43,995 bases of DNA from an uncultured Clostridia bacterium (GTDB lineage Bacteria > Bacillota > Clostridia > TANB77 > CAG-508). Shown one piece after another: positions 7,721 to 16,418 of the stretch. The notes below the pieces were generated by a model. That model saw only the letters and a list, made by a program, of their open reading frames with translations. It made no database searches and was not told the DNA's origin. Within the stretch, counting starts at the first letter, position 1; the number at the start of each line of letters is the position of its first letter. A program made the translations under genes and the position numbers. The stretch spans positions 1-43,995 of the forward strand of contig CANRGE010000012.1 in assembly GCA_947630065.1 (NCBI GenBank), given 5' to 3'.

Positions 7721-8269
7721 CTAATTATCAAATTCTTTATCAAACATATCAAATAAAATTTTAAATTCCTCTGTATGCATAAGTAAATCAGGTTGTTTAT
7801 TTTCTACCATTTCTTTAAATTTTTTATAAGGGACAAAAAATAGTTCTGATATTTCTTCTTCTTGAAATTTCATTTCATCTATACTTTTATTAGTTCTCAA
7901 TATATATAAATCATCAAATTCATTATTTATAAATGTTTCTGTGTATTTTGAACTTCTTTTTAATGTTTTTATAAATTGTAAATCTTTTTGTGGTATATCT
8001 AAATTTAATTCTTCTTTTAATTCTCTAATAGCTCCAGATAAAGAGTCATCTCCTGCTGTTAAATGCCCAGCACATGAAATATCTAACATATTAGGATTAC
8101 TATCTTTTGTTGCACATCTTCTTTGTAAGAGTATATCTCCATTATCATTTATAATCCATATATGAATAGCTTTATGCCAATCTCCATCTCGATGAACTTC
8201 ACTTCTTAATTTTGTTTTACCTATTTTATTTCCATTTTCGTCTAAAATATCAAAATACTCTTTATTCAT
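7721..8269 (-). CDS. NUDIX hydrolase, isopentenyl-isomerase-like
   Basis: This 182-residue protein opens MNKEYFDILDENGNKIGKTK, followed by HRDGDWHKAIHIWIIN. The NUDIX box is AGHLTAGDDSLSGAIRELKE plus EL, with the REL.EE metal-binding residues intact. HRDG and W.KAIHIWI are typical of the IPP-isomerase-like/YfcD subgroup. It would hydrolyse a nucleoside diphosphate derivative or a similar pyrophosphate. ATG 8269 follows AGGAGAAAAACA. It is immediately upstream of the VOC gene (18 bp) and part of the element's enzyme cassette. Confidence 0.85.
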   Translation of the reverse strand: MNKEYFDILDENGNKIGKTKLRSEVHRDGDWHKAIHIWIINDNGDILLQRRCATKDSNPNMLDISCAGHLTAGDDSLSGAIRELKEELNLDIPQKDLQFIKTLKRSSKYTETFINNEFDDLYILRTNKSIDEMKFQEEEISELFFVPYKKFKEMVENKQPDLLMHTEEFKILFDMFDKEFDN

Positions 8270-8402
8270 TGTTTTTCTCCTATCAAAATATATATTTTTT
8301 TATTTATTATACTTATTTTATTTCACAGTCCTTTTTATCTAAATCTTTAAGTATACTATATGCTTTTAACATACTATTCTCCTATCTCTATAAATAAAAT
8401 AA

Positions 8403-9272
8403 TTATCTTTCGCAATCTAAATTTTCTGGCTTAATTTTTTCACCACTCTTACTATTAACTATTTTAAGATATATTTTTTCGATTTTATTAAGTTCGTCAA
8501 ATTGTTCTTGTGGTGCATTTCTATTTATCATTGCTTTTCTTATATTATTCATTCTTATTTCATAATCAACGCTAACTTGTTCATTGCTCTCTTTTCTAAG
8601 TCTTTCTAATAAAATTAAACCATCATTTACAACGGGAATTATATCAAATTCATTATTTCTTGGTATAATATAATTTATTTTTACTCCACAATCTAAACAT
8701 TGTGAAATAAAATCCGGTAATAAATTATAACATTTATTATGTGCTTCAATATTTGATAATCTGGCATTTTTACTGTTTAATATACTTTTTTCGTATCTTT
8801 CTCTTGTTGCAAGTAAACTTGCTAGATCGCCTGTAACTACTAAATCTATAGTTGTATCATATTTTTGTGGAATAGCCTTAATTGTTTCTAACAAGCTATA
8901 ATCAAGAGGAGCTTTTTCCCTTAAAACTGAATAACTATTATCCATTGCATAAGAAAAAAGTTCATCTCCCCACAAATGTGCATCAAAATTTGTAAGTTTT
9001 GTATAATATGTTGGATATTTATCAAGTATTTCATCAGAATATTTACTAAAACAGCGATAATCATCAGAATTTATAATCGTATACTTAGATAAGTCAGTAT
9101 TTTGTATGAATGTTGTTTTTCCACATCCAGGTTGACCTATAACAAACATAATAGATGGACTTTTTTCTGCAACTCTATTTAAAAACACTCTTTTCTTAAG
9201 TTCATTTAGAATCATTCTATGTTCATCTTTAGATAATTTATAACTTTCAATTAGTTTTTCTAACAATTCCAT
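8403..9272 (-). CDS. Zeta-toxin-like P-loop kinase
   Basis: This 289-residue protein has a Walker A motif VIGQPGCGKTTF (about residues 44-55), followed by IINSDDYR, the zeta-type D-x-D/R region that binds UDP-GlcNAc in true zeta toxins. FDAHLWGDELFSYAM and VVTGDLASLLATRERYE complete the kinase fold. Zeta toxins phosphorylate UDP-N-acetylglucosamine and block wall synthesis. I see no epsilon antitoxin beside it, so it may instead act on a small molecule or be self-restrained. ATG 9272 follows AGAGGAGATATTAA. It is in the middle of the element's cargo. Confidence 0.75.
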   Translation of the reverse strand: MELLEKLIESYKLSKDEHRMILNELKKRVFLNRVAEKSPSIMFVIGQPGCGKTTFIQNTDLSKYTIINSDDYRCFSKYSDEILDKYPTYYTKLTNFDAHLWGDELFSYAMDNSYSVLREKAPLDYSLLETIKAIPQKYDTTIDLVVTGDLASLLATRERYEKSILNSKNARLSNIEAHNKCYNLLPDFISQCLDCGVKINYIIPRNNEFDIIPVVNDGLILLERLRKESNEQVSVDYEIRMNNIRKAMINRNAPQEQFDELNKIEKIYLKIVNSKSGEKIKPENLDCER

Positions 9273-9331
9273 TTAATATCTCCTCTACAAATTTAATCTT
9301 TGTAATTTATATTCTTTATTATAATCTACTT

Positions 9332-9676
9332 CTATTTCATCATTTCCCAACTTTTAAAATAAATACATTCTAAATCTTTGTTAAACTTTATTACATAAAT
9401 ACCATCATAATTCTTATCATTTTGTTTTAATATCCATTGTGCAATAAGAGTAAGATTGTCTATGGCTAATATTTTAATTTCTATATTTTGTATATTTTCA
9501 TTTTTTATATGTTGCCATTCTTCTCTTATTTCATCAAGTGTTGTGTATGCTTTCATAAATGGAGTTTCTTGATAAAAAGTTGTTTTGGTAAACAAAGAAA
9601 CTGCACTTTCTACATCTTTATTTAACCAATATTCTTTTAATTTGCATAACCATTGTTCTGCATAATATCTGTTCAT
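9332..9676 (-). CDS. NTF2/SnoaL-like protein
   Basis: The 114-residue protein has the NTF2-like pattern: WLCKLKEYWLNKDVESAVSL, TFYQETPFMKAYTTLDEI, EEWQHIK, IDNLTLIAQWIL and a final FKSWEMMK. The Y-E-TPF and W-Q-I residues line the usual cone-shaped pocket. Members range from polyketide cyclases to unknown stress proteins, and no specific substrate can be proposed. ATG 9676 follows AGGAGGAAAAAAT. It sits between an acetyltransferase and the zeta-like kinase, in the same direction. Confidence 0.7.
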   Translation of the reverse strand: MNRYYAEQWLCKLKEYWLNKDVESAVSLFTKTTFYQETPFMKAYTTLDEIREEWQHIKNENIQNIEIKILAIDNLTLIAQWILKQNDKNYDGIYVIKFNKDLECIYFKSWEMMK

Positions 9677-9709
9677 ATTTTTTCCTCCTATTATTCTTAT
9701 AATTTGTCG

Positions 9710-10120
9710 TTATAAATTTTCTAACCATATATAAACTCCGTCTTGTTTTTGTGGTTCATATTTTAGACCACAGTTAATATAAAATTCTTTATTGCCTGAA
9801 GTTGGATTGGCTTCTATACATAATTTATCACCATTATTTAATTTTTTCTTGCACTGTTCTATTATCTTTGTTACTACTAACTTTCCATATCCTTTGCCTT
9901 GAAATTCTGGTCTAACTATAATATCTGTTAACATTCCTTTACAGGAATAATCACCAACTAATCTTCCCATTGCAACAATTTTATTTTCTTCATAAATACC
10001 TACTACAATCATAGTATATTTTAATGCTTTTTCTAATTGTTCTAATTTAATATTTTTCCAATCAACTGATTTTCTCATATCGTAAAAATCTTGTGGGGTT
10101 ATTTTATAATTTATTTGCAT
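9710..10120 (-). CDS. GNAT-family N-acetyltransferase
   Basis: An intact 136-residue GNAT: YEENKIVAMGRLVGDYSCKG, the beta-4 strand MLTDIIVRPEFQGKGYGKLV carrying the acetyl-CoA pyrophosphate loop QGKGYG, and EANPTSGNKEFYINCGLKYE near the end. It transfers an acetyl group from acetyl-CoA to an unidentified amine. ATG 10120 follows AGGAGGAGATTAT. It is part of the element's cargo and is a different subfamily from the damaged GNAT at 6732-7237. Confidence 0.85.
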   Translation of the reverse strand: MQINYKITPQDFYDMRKSVDWKNIKLEQLEKALKYTMIVVGIYEENKIVAMGRLVGDYSCKGMLTDIIVRPEFQGKGYGKLVVTKIIEQCKKKLNNGDKLCIEANPTSGNKEFYINCGLKYEPQKQDGVYIWLENL

Positions 10121-10271
10121 ATAATCTCCTCCTAAATTACTATCTGTTTTTTACATCATATCATAAAAATTCAAATCACTATATATTTTTTATTTATTCA
10201 TTATACTCATTTTCCTTGATTGTATCATATTATAATTAAAAAATAAATACAATAAGGTTATTATTTTTCCG

Positions 10272-11183
10272 CTAACATTTGTAATATTTTCTCTCTTTAT
10301 CAATATATTTTTCTAAGTTTACCACACAATAATTAGCATTAGGTAGTTCTTTTCTTAAATTCTGCTCCATGTCTGTACTACATACAATATGAGCTATTTT
10401 AGTATGATTTTCTCTCAAAAAATACTTAATTCTATTAATTTTTTCAGTATCTATAAAGTAAAATGTATTAATATATGTATCTTTATTATTCGAATATTCA
10501 CAAAAATAATATTCAGATAAATGAATTCCCTCATAATATTCATCTATTAGTTCATTCCACCTTATACTATGTAAATATTTTAGTTTTTCTCTATTTGCCT
10601 CATTGTCTTCAATGACTAATGTTTTATTCTTTCCAAACACGAAGTCATTCAAATTTATTCTATTTATATCATCTACTAAAATGATAAAGTTACTATATTT
10701 CATTTCTTTTTGTATATCATAAGCTACAGATTCAATATATTTATTATCATGTCTTTTTAGAATTTGATAAGCTAGATATTCAATACCATTTATATTCAAT
10801 ATTCCTATATATCTTCTACCTGTTGTTGTAAATACAGTTTTGTCTTTTATTGCAAATGAAGGTATAAAATTAACTGTATTACAATTATGATAGAATGCTG
10901 CTATGTTACTTAAGTTTAATAATCTTTCTTTATACTGTTGATTTTTGTTCAATTTATTGTATTCAAGATTTAGTAATTGCACATACTGTATACCTGATTG
11001 TCCTAATACTAATGTCCATTTAATTTTCCTCAAAAATTTTTTATCAATTAAAGTTTTAATTCTATTTCTATAATATCTACTACTATTAAAAAAGTACTTT
11101 GCATCTTTTACATTCAAGTACTGATACTTTGCAATAAATCTTATTAAAGAAAGTTCATCTTCATTTATCTGAAAAAAGCTCAA
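10272..11183 (-). CDS. Winged-helix, replication-relaxation-like protein
   Basis: This is a protein of about 303 residues. The N-terminus (ELSLIRFIAKYQYLNVKDAK, RYYRNRIKTLIDKKFLRKI) looks like a winged-helix DNA-binding domain. The rest resembles the replication-relaxation/mobile-element 'MobC-like' family, with a possible nuclease-type core (TLVIEDNEANREKLKYL). GTG 11201 and other upstream codons overlap the ribosome site. TTG 11183 lies 8 nt after GGAGG and is the better start. It is the last gene before the right attachment site. Role in element maintenance is inferred from position; family assignment is tentative. Confidence 0.5.
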   Translation of the reverse strand: MSFFQINEDELSLIRFIAKYQYLNVKDAKYFFNSSRYYRNRIKTLIDKKFLRKIKWTLVLGQSGIQYVQLLNLEYNKLNKNQQYKERLLNLSNIAAFYHNCNTVNFIPSFAIKDKTVFTTTGRRYIGILNINGIEYLAYQILKRHDNKYIESVAYDIQKEMKYSNFIILVDDINRINLNDFVFGKNKTLVIEDNEANREKLKYLHSIRWNELIDEYYEGIHLSEYYFCEYSNNKDTYINTFYFIDTEKINRIKYFLRENHTKIAHIVCSTDMEQNLRKELPNANYCVVNLEKYIDKERKYYKC

Positions 11184-11491
11184 AAATATCACCTCCAACA
11201 CTAATTAATAATTTATCAAAAATAGTTCATTTTGGTAGATATGCTATATCTTTCGATATTGCACATCTACCTCCACATCAAAAACTATGTTATAAAAGCC
11301 ATAGAATGCTTGAAATTAATGCATTTTATTATATATATTAATATGGCAAATTCTTTCTTTAAAAAATAGCAATTTTGCCATACTTTTTCATACTGTAAAA
11401 TTTACAAATATTTACAAAAAAAGAATAGCTATTTTGCTATCCTTTAAACTTTGGAATATAGACTCTTTATCTTCTATCCCATTTGAAGTTG
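11184..11491. other. Right-end intergenic region of the element
   Basis: There is no ORF with a ribosome site. Several inverted repeats are visible. GGTAGAT / ATCTACC at about 11231-11271 extends by TGC/GCA. TATGGCAAA / TTTTGCCATA lies at about 11341-11383. AATAGCTATTTTGCTAT repeats follow at about 11424-11442. These are candidate recombinase-binding or transcription-blocking structures near the attachment site. Confidence 0.45.
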
Positions 11492-11698
11492 TTACCAAGC
11501 ACAGTTCATTGTTAGTGCAATATTTTTATTTTGGGTGTCTACACTATATATAGGTAATGCATTTTTTGTACTTGTTGATGTTTGAATTGTATTTTCTATT
11601 TGAGGTACAAAAAAATTTGCGCCAAAAAGTAATATTGCCACCGTGCTACACGCAATAAGATATGATATAATTTTTTGTTTATTTACTACAAAGAACAT
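11492..11698 (-). pseudogene. pdaB: PdaB-like deacetylase, N-terminal part (split gene)
   Basis: The ORF is 68 residues: a membrane anchor (about residues 10-30, IISYLIACSTVAILLFGANF), a linker, then PIYSVDTQNKNIALTMNCAW and an immediate stop supplied by the element. The linker and the PIYSVDT...IALT stretch are typical of PdaB, the spore-cortex-associated deacetylase, just before CE4 motif 1. The continuation NADDINEIL is at 3084 and downward. ATG 11698 follows TTAGGAGG. It is 69 bp downstream of the membrane-protein gene. As it stands it makes only an anchor and linker. Confidence 0.85.
11495..11503. other. Right attachment site (9-bp core)
   Basis: This is the second copy of CCAAGCACA, at the 3' end of the pdaB N-terminal part. 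Recombination with 3085-3093 removes 8,410 bp and joins codon Trp68 to AAT GCA GAT, restoring one ORF. Confidence 0.8.
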
Positions 11699-11767
11699 AA
11701 AAATAAACCTCCTAAATTATGCTGTTAATATATATTCATAATTTAAAAGGTTTATGATAAATATATT

Positions 11768-12601
11768 TTAATGTTTTGATGTTGCTTTTTCTTTTATACT
11801 CATAACTTTTAACATAATGCAAATAAATCCAACAATAGCAAAAGCTATTCCTGTGTATAATACAAAATTTAATATATCTCCCACTAATGTTTTTATTAAG
11901 TCTGCAACTACTGCATTAATTATTTCTATTCCGCTAAAGTTTATACTTATATTTATAATAATATTAATAATTATTAAAGTTAAACCTGCTGCAAATAAAC
12001 TAATTCCAACATATTTAGCTAGATTAATTTTTCCTTTCCAATTAAATACTATTAATAGTATTACTAGAACTGCATTTGCTGCATACATTAATGGCAAAAC
12101 ACTATGAATTGCATTTATTGCCTTTGATGTAATAGGTGTTATTTGTTTTATAACTTCTCCTGAATATAATACTCCATTTTTATATGTATCTGCTATAGTA
12201 TTAATAAAGTTCTTTATTTCTTCAGTATTATTTACTTTTAATTTATTTTCTTCTAAATATTTATCTATATTAGCTGTTAACTTCTCTTTTACACTATCTA
12301 CTTCTACATTTAATTCTTTATTTTCATAAATAGCATCTATTAGAATGTTTACATCTTGTCTTAATTTATCTTCTTGGAAAATATTTTCGAAAACTGATTC
12401 ATCCATTCCAGATTGCATTATATAATTATTAAATGTATCTTTTATTATGTCTGCTGTTCTTGCATAAAAGTTTATTTCATCTAATTTTCCAACAACATAT
12501 TGCTTGCTTGCTACAGTATTTGCTACTATTGTAACTAAAGCAGTAATTAATATTGAAATCATTAGTATAAAAGAAAGAATATATTTTATTATTTTTTTCA
12601 T
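11768..12601 (-). CDS. Membrane protein next to sortase
   Basis: This 277-residue protein has one N-terminal membrane segment (YILSFILMISILITALVTIV), an extracellular region of about 130 residues rich in charged helices, and three C-terminal membrane segments (about 165-185, 195-215 and 240-265). I do not recognise a named family. The start ATG 12601 overlaps the sortase stop by 4 bp (ATGA), so translation is coupled. The layout (large extracytoplasmic loop, tight coupling to a sortase) suggests a sortase accessory or envelope protein. No catalytic motif is visible. Confidence 0.6.
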   Translation of the reverse strand: MKKIIKYILSFILMISILITALVTIVANTVASKQYVVGKLDEINFYARTADIIKDTFNNYIMQSGMDESVFENIFQEDKLRQDVNILIDAIYENKELNVEVDSVKEKLTANIDKYLEENKLKVNNTEEIKNFINTIADTYKNGVLYSGEVIKQITPITSKAINAIHSVLPLMYAANAVLVILLIVFNWKGKINLAKYVGISLFAAGLTLIIINIIINISINFSGIEIINAVVADLIKTLVGDILNFVLYTGIAFAIVGFICIMLKVMSIKEKATSKH

Positions 12602-13230
12602 TTAACTTCCTCCTGTACTAATTTTGAATATGTTACAAATCTATGTGTAGCATGCCCTATACTGTTTGTTGGATAACATGTATATAGCATTAAAGTTTCT
12701 TCTGGACTATGAGTAGGTAAAGCTGCTAAATCTGTTTGGTGTATAATTTTTGTATTATAAACTTCATACTTAAAATTTCCATAAGAAGTATCAATTTCTA
12801 TAATAGCTCCTATTTTTATATTTTGTAATTCTCTTAAAAATCCCTTTGTATTATGAGCCATACATTTTATAGAATCACCTTCTCCTGGAAAATATCCACC
12901 ACTAGATTGTCCTACCCCTTTTCTTAATATATCTAAAGTATCTCCATAATATAATGGTAAATCAACATTTAAGGATTCAATTTTTATATTACCATATTTA
13001 GTGCCATATTCTGGATATGATTGCAATCTTTTTTTCTCAGTATTTATTTTAATTTCTTTTTCTTCTTTAATATTGTTTGTATCTATAGAAATCATATTTA
13101 TTAGTGAAATTGCCTCACTTACTTGACTTCCAAATACTATTTGTATACTACCTAATAGTATAAATACAAACAATAAAGCAACTATTATGTAACTAATAGC
13201 TGCTTTTATTCTTGTTTTTTGATTAAGCAT
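12598..13230 (-). CDS. Sortase (class D-like)
   Basis: The 210-residue sortase has an N-terminal membrane anchor (residues about 11-33) and a catalytic domain. The catalytic histidine is in IKCMAHN, the cysteine in TLMLYTCYP and the arginine in HRFVTYSK. Sortases join surface proteins carrying a C-terminal sorting signal to a peptidoglycan or pilin amine. The overall pattern is class D-like. No LPXTG-type substrate occurs in this window. It overlaps its upstream neighbour by 8 bp and its downstream neighbour by 4 bp, so the three form one operon. Confidence 0.85.
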   Translation of the reverse strand: MLNQKTRIKAAISYIIVALLFVFILLGSIQIVFGSQVSEAISLINMISIDTNNIKEEKEIKINTEKKRLQSYPEYGTKYGNIKIESLNVDLPLYYGDTLDILRKGVGQSSGGYFPGEGDSIKCMAHNTKGFLRELQNIKIGAIIEIDTSYGNFKYEVYNTKIIHQTDLAALPTHSPEETLMLYTCYPTNSIGHATHRFVTYSKLVQEEVK

Positions 13231-13765
13231 TTACTACTTTTTTGTATCCTACAAACATAGCAACGGCAATTATTGCTACTATTGGTGCTGCAACATATGC
13301 ATAGTTTACTACGTCTGTTTGTACAGCTTTGTTAGCATTGTCTAATGATGTTGTTTCTAATAATGTTGTTCCATCATATACGCTAATTGTTTTTTTGTTT
13401 GCATCGTAGTTTACTGTTAATCCTAATGTTTCAGCTGCTTCTTTAACATTTGATTTTACTTTGTTTAAGTCTGCATCTTCTAAGTCGTATACACTTGTTA
13501 CTCCAGCTTCATCCATGATATCAACTGTACTAACTATTTGATCTCTAACATGAAGATATTCATCATTAGTTAATTCATGTGTACTTAAATAACGTTCTGC
13601 TGTAACTAATTGATCATCTGTTAATAGTTTAACTTCTTGTCCAGCTATTGTGAATGTTCCTGAAATATAGTTATATAATTCCTCTGCTGGTGTTGCTGCT
13701 TTAACAGTTGTAGCTAAAGTAAGCACTAAAACAATTAATAATGTTACTGATAATAATTTTTTCAT
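13223..13765 (-). CDS. Secreted, C-terminally anchored small protein
   Basis: This 180-residue protein has a clear signal peptide (MKKLLSVTLLIVLVLTLATT, cleavage near VKA-A). An acidic helical domain follows (DDQLVTAERYLSTHELTNDE, VYDLEDADLNKVKSNVKEA) and then a C-terminal hydrophobic segment, VAAPIVAIIAVAMFVGYKK, with a short basic tail. That is the shape of a sortase substrate, but no LPXTG or NPQTN motif precedes the helix; the nearest residues are QTDVVNYAY. It may be membrane-anchored only, or use an unusual signal. ATG 13765 follows AAAGGAGGAAAGATA. First gene of the sortase operon. Confidence 0.75.
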   Translation of the reverse strand: MKKLLSVTLLIVLVLTLATTVKAATPAEELYNYISGTFTIAGQEVKLLTDDQLVTAERYLSTHELTNDEYLHVRDQIVSTVDIMDEAGVTSVYDLEDADLNKVKSNVKEAAETLGLTVNYDANKKTISVYDGTTLLETTSLDNANKAVQTDVVNYAYVAAPIVAIIAVAMFVGYKKVVNA

Positions 13766-13935
13766 TATCTTTCCTCCTTTTAAATTTTTACTAAAGTTAT
13801 TTTACCACATATAAATATTTTTTGTAAATACTTTTTTGTTTTTTTTTACATTTTTTTATTTTATTTTTTTAAAGTATTTTATTTTCTTGTTTTTGCAATG
13901 AATTTTTTTAATCTTATTCTACATATAATTATGTC

Positions 13936-16416
13936 TTAATCTACATTATTACTACTTAAGATTTCTGCTGGTGTCTTTTTAATTGTATGTCTTACAGGTA
14001 ATAGTCCAACTATAATATTAAATAATGTAAATATGCTTATAGCAAAAGCAATTATCTGCCAATTAAACATTAAACTGTTATTAAAATATGACACTTGTGT
14101 TAGACCTTTTATTATGTAGGACATAATTGTAATACCAATTCCTCCTGATATTATAGTAATAGCTAATATTTCGCCTAGAAACATTTTATATATATCTATC
14201 TTTTTAACACCTATTGCTCTTAAAGTTCCAACTTCTTTTATTCTTGATAAAAACGAAGATCTAATCATTAAGTATATTTCAATTAACGAAATTAATATAA
14301 TAACTCCTGCTATTACTAAACTCGAAATAATACTATCTTTTATTTGTTTTATATAATCTTGTTTTGCTTTCTGATAATACTCTTCCACATAAATATCGTC
14401 ATTTCTTAAATAATTTATTGCTTCTTGTTTATTTTTGGGTTGTATTGTAAAATTTGTATTTTTTTCTATTAAACTATATTTTATCGTATTCAAATTTGTG
14501 TAGTAATTATTCAAATTATATTTACTTTTATAATAACCTACTACTTTTAATTTTATTCCATTAATTTGTGTTTCTACTGTTTTATTCAATTTCATAATGC
14601 TTGAATTACTTTCATTTACTATTATTTCATAATCATTTTGTGGTTCTCTACCTTTTGTTATTTGTATTTTTGATTTTACTAAATTGTAATCACCTATTTG
14701 GCTTGTGCTTTGCTCATTAGTTGTACTTGCTGCCAAATATATAATATTTGATTCTTCATTAGATGCATCAAATATTATATTTGTAAACATTTCTCTATTT
14801 ACATATATGCATGGACTATTTTTTGATATAATTCCTACAATTTTAAATTCTCCTAAATCTGTTCCATACCTACCTGATCCATAATAATTTCCAAATGTTA
14901 AATATCTATTCAAAAATTGTTCTACATTTTTAATTCCAATAGTTTTTGCTCCATTGTAACTATTTGCAATAATTTTTTCTAATACTAGCTTGTCTAATAC
15001 GACTTCCTTATTATTTTCAGGCATTCTTCCATACATTAGTTGTTGCTCTTGTACTAAATCTATTGCCGAAATTGATGCTATTGCTGTATCTTGTGCATCT
15101 TTTGTTTGATAATAGTCATAATATTTTATGTAGAATTGTACTGTTGAACTTCCTGGTAATATATAATCTATACTTTCTAAATTTTCATATTCTAAAAATT
15201 TTTCTACTTTTAAGTTAGGAGCATTCATTTCTAAATATTCTGCATTTTTGTCTAGGAACTTTTCGTCTTTTATATTTGTCGTGCCAAAAATATTACTAAT
15301 TCCATATAATATGAACATTGATGACGCAATAAATCCTACTAATAATAGTTTTTTTAATATTGAATAATCGAATATTTTTTTAAACCCATTTATTAATAAA
15401 GTTATTGGATTAAAAATTGAACTGTATTTCATTTTATATTGTTTTTTTACCATTTTTTCATAGTCGAATTTATACTTTTCCGCTTCTTCTTTTGACATTT
15501 TTTTATAATGTTCGTTTATTAGTTCTATTGCTGAATTTTCATCTACTATCTCTGTTTTTTGGTTTGACTGTATATATAAGTTGCCATTCTTCATTATTAT
15601 TTTTATATCTAAATTTGTATTTTCATCATTTTGGTATAATTCTATATTCGCATTATCTTTATTAAAAGTTTCATGTTTTTTAAAATCTTTTAAATATATT
15701 TTGTTTTCTATTTTATAATCTAAGTCATTAGCATGTTCATTTTTACAGTCATTTACTATTTTTCCATCTACTATTTCTATTATTCTTGATGCATAAAATT
15801 CTGCTAAATTTCTTTCATGAGTAACTAGAATTACTAGTTTTTCCTTTGATATTGCCTTTATTATATTCATTATTTCTATTGTATTTTTACTATCCAAATT
15901 ACCTGTTGGCTCATCTGCTATAATAATATTAGGCTGTTTTACAAGTGCTCTTGCTATTGCTACTCTTTGTTTTTCTCCTCCTGATAGCATATTTGCTAAT
16001 CTATTTCTATATTTATATATTCCTAGTAATTCTAATATGTAATTAACTCTATATTTTATTTCTTCTTTATTTTTTATTCCGCTAATTTTTAATGCTAATG
16101 CCACATTTTCAAATACTGTTAAGTAATTTATTAAATTATAATTTTGAAATATATAACCTATATTTACAGCTCTAATTTTATCCACAGTAGAACTTCTTCT
16201 TTTGGTTATTCTTTTTCCATTTACATATATTTTTCCACTATTTACTTTGTCAAGACCACCAATTGCATTTAGAAGTGTTGTTTTTCCACAGCCAGAGTTT
16301 CCTAATATTGCAACTAATCCTTTATTTTCAAATTCAATTTCTGCATTATTTATTGCATGAATTTGATTTTTCTTAAATCTATTAAAATACTTATTTACCT
16401 TTTCAACTCTTACCAT
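13936..16416 (-). CDS. ABC ATPase fused to FtsX-type permease (second)
   Basis: This is an 826-residue fusion. The ATPase spans residues 1-225: Walker A GNSGCGKTT, signature LSGGEKQR and Walker B IIIADEPTGNLD. A linker is followed by a membrane helix (about 350-372), a large extracytoplasmic domain, and three C-terminal helices containing VGTLRAIGVKK, the FtsX/MacB signature. MacB-type transporters do not move substrate through the bilayer but drive extracytoplasmic events such as peptide export or resistance. The start is two bases after the upstream stop, with the GGAGG inside the previous gene's last codons. It probably forms a heterodimer with its partner. Confidence 0.9.
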   Translation of the reverse strand: MVRVEKVNKYFNRFKKNQIHAINNAEIEFENKGLVAILGNSGCGKTTLLNAIGGLDKVNSGKIYVNGKRITKRRSSTVDKIRAVNIGYIFQNYNLINYLTVFENVALALKISGIKNKEEIKYRVNYILELLGIYKYRNRLANMLSGGEKQRVAIARALVKQPNIIIADEPTGNLDSKNTIEIMNIIKAISKEKLVILVTHERNLAEFYASRIIEIVDGKIVNDCKNEHANDLDYKIENKIYLKDFKKHETFNKDNANIELYQNDENTNLDIKIIMKNGNLYIQSNQKTEIVDENSAIELINEHYKKMSKEEAEKYKFDYEKMVKKQYKMKYSSIFNPITLLINGFKKIFDYSILKKLLLVGFIASSMFILYGISNIFGTTNIKDEKFLDKNAEYLEMNAPNLKVEKFLEYENLESIDYILPGSSTVQFYIKYYDYYQTKDAQDTAIASISAIDLVQEQQLMYGRMPENNKEVVLDKLVLEKIIANSYNGAKTIGIKNVEQFLNRYLTFGNYYGSGRYGTDLGEFKIVGIISKNSPCIYVNREMFTNIIFDASNEESNIIYLAASTTNEQSTSQIGDYNLVKSKIQITKGREPQNDYEIIVNESNSSIMKLNKTVETQINGIKLKVVGYYKSKYNLNNYYTNLNTIKYSLIEKNTNFTIQPKNKQEAINYLRNDDIYVEEYYQKAKQDYIKQIKDSIISSLVIAGVIILISLIEIYLMIRSSFLSRIKEVGTLRAIGVKKIDIYKMFLGEILAITIISGGIGITIMSYIIKGLTQVSYFNNSLMFNWQIIAFAISIFTLFNIIVGLLPVRHTIKKTPAEILSSNNVD

Positions 16417-16418
16417 AG

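Larger units (their letters stand above)
3085..11503. mobile_element. 8.4-kb serine-recombinase element in pdaB-like gene
   Basis: The element is bounded by the 9-bp direct repeat and splits one ORF into two complementary halves that join in frame. A large serine recombinase lies at the left end. The cargo is a set of small enzymes (YbaK-like, flavin-binding, two acetyltransferases, VOC, NUDIX, zeta-like kinase, NTF2-like) and a winged-helix protein. I see no relaxase, coupling protein or phage structural gene, so it is non-conjugative by itself. It resembles the sporulation intervening elements of sigK, spoVFB or spsM in that it has a serine recombinase, sits inside a spore-related gene, and would restore the host frame on excision. 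Confidence 0.85.

Noticed and set aside
11699..11770. Sporulation promoter upstream of the split pdaB gene
   Set aside because: Partial matches to sigma-E and sigma-G elements were seen but with wrong spacing; upstream AT richness makes chance matches likely.
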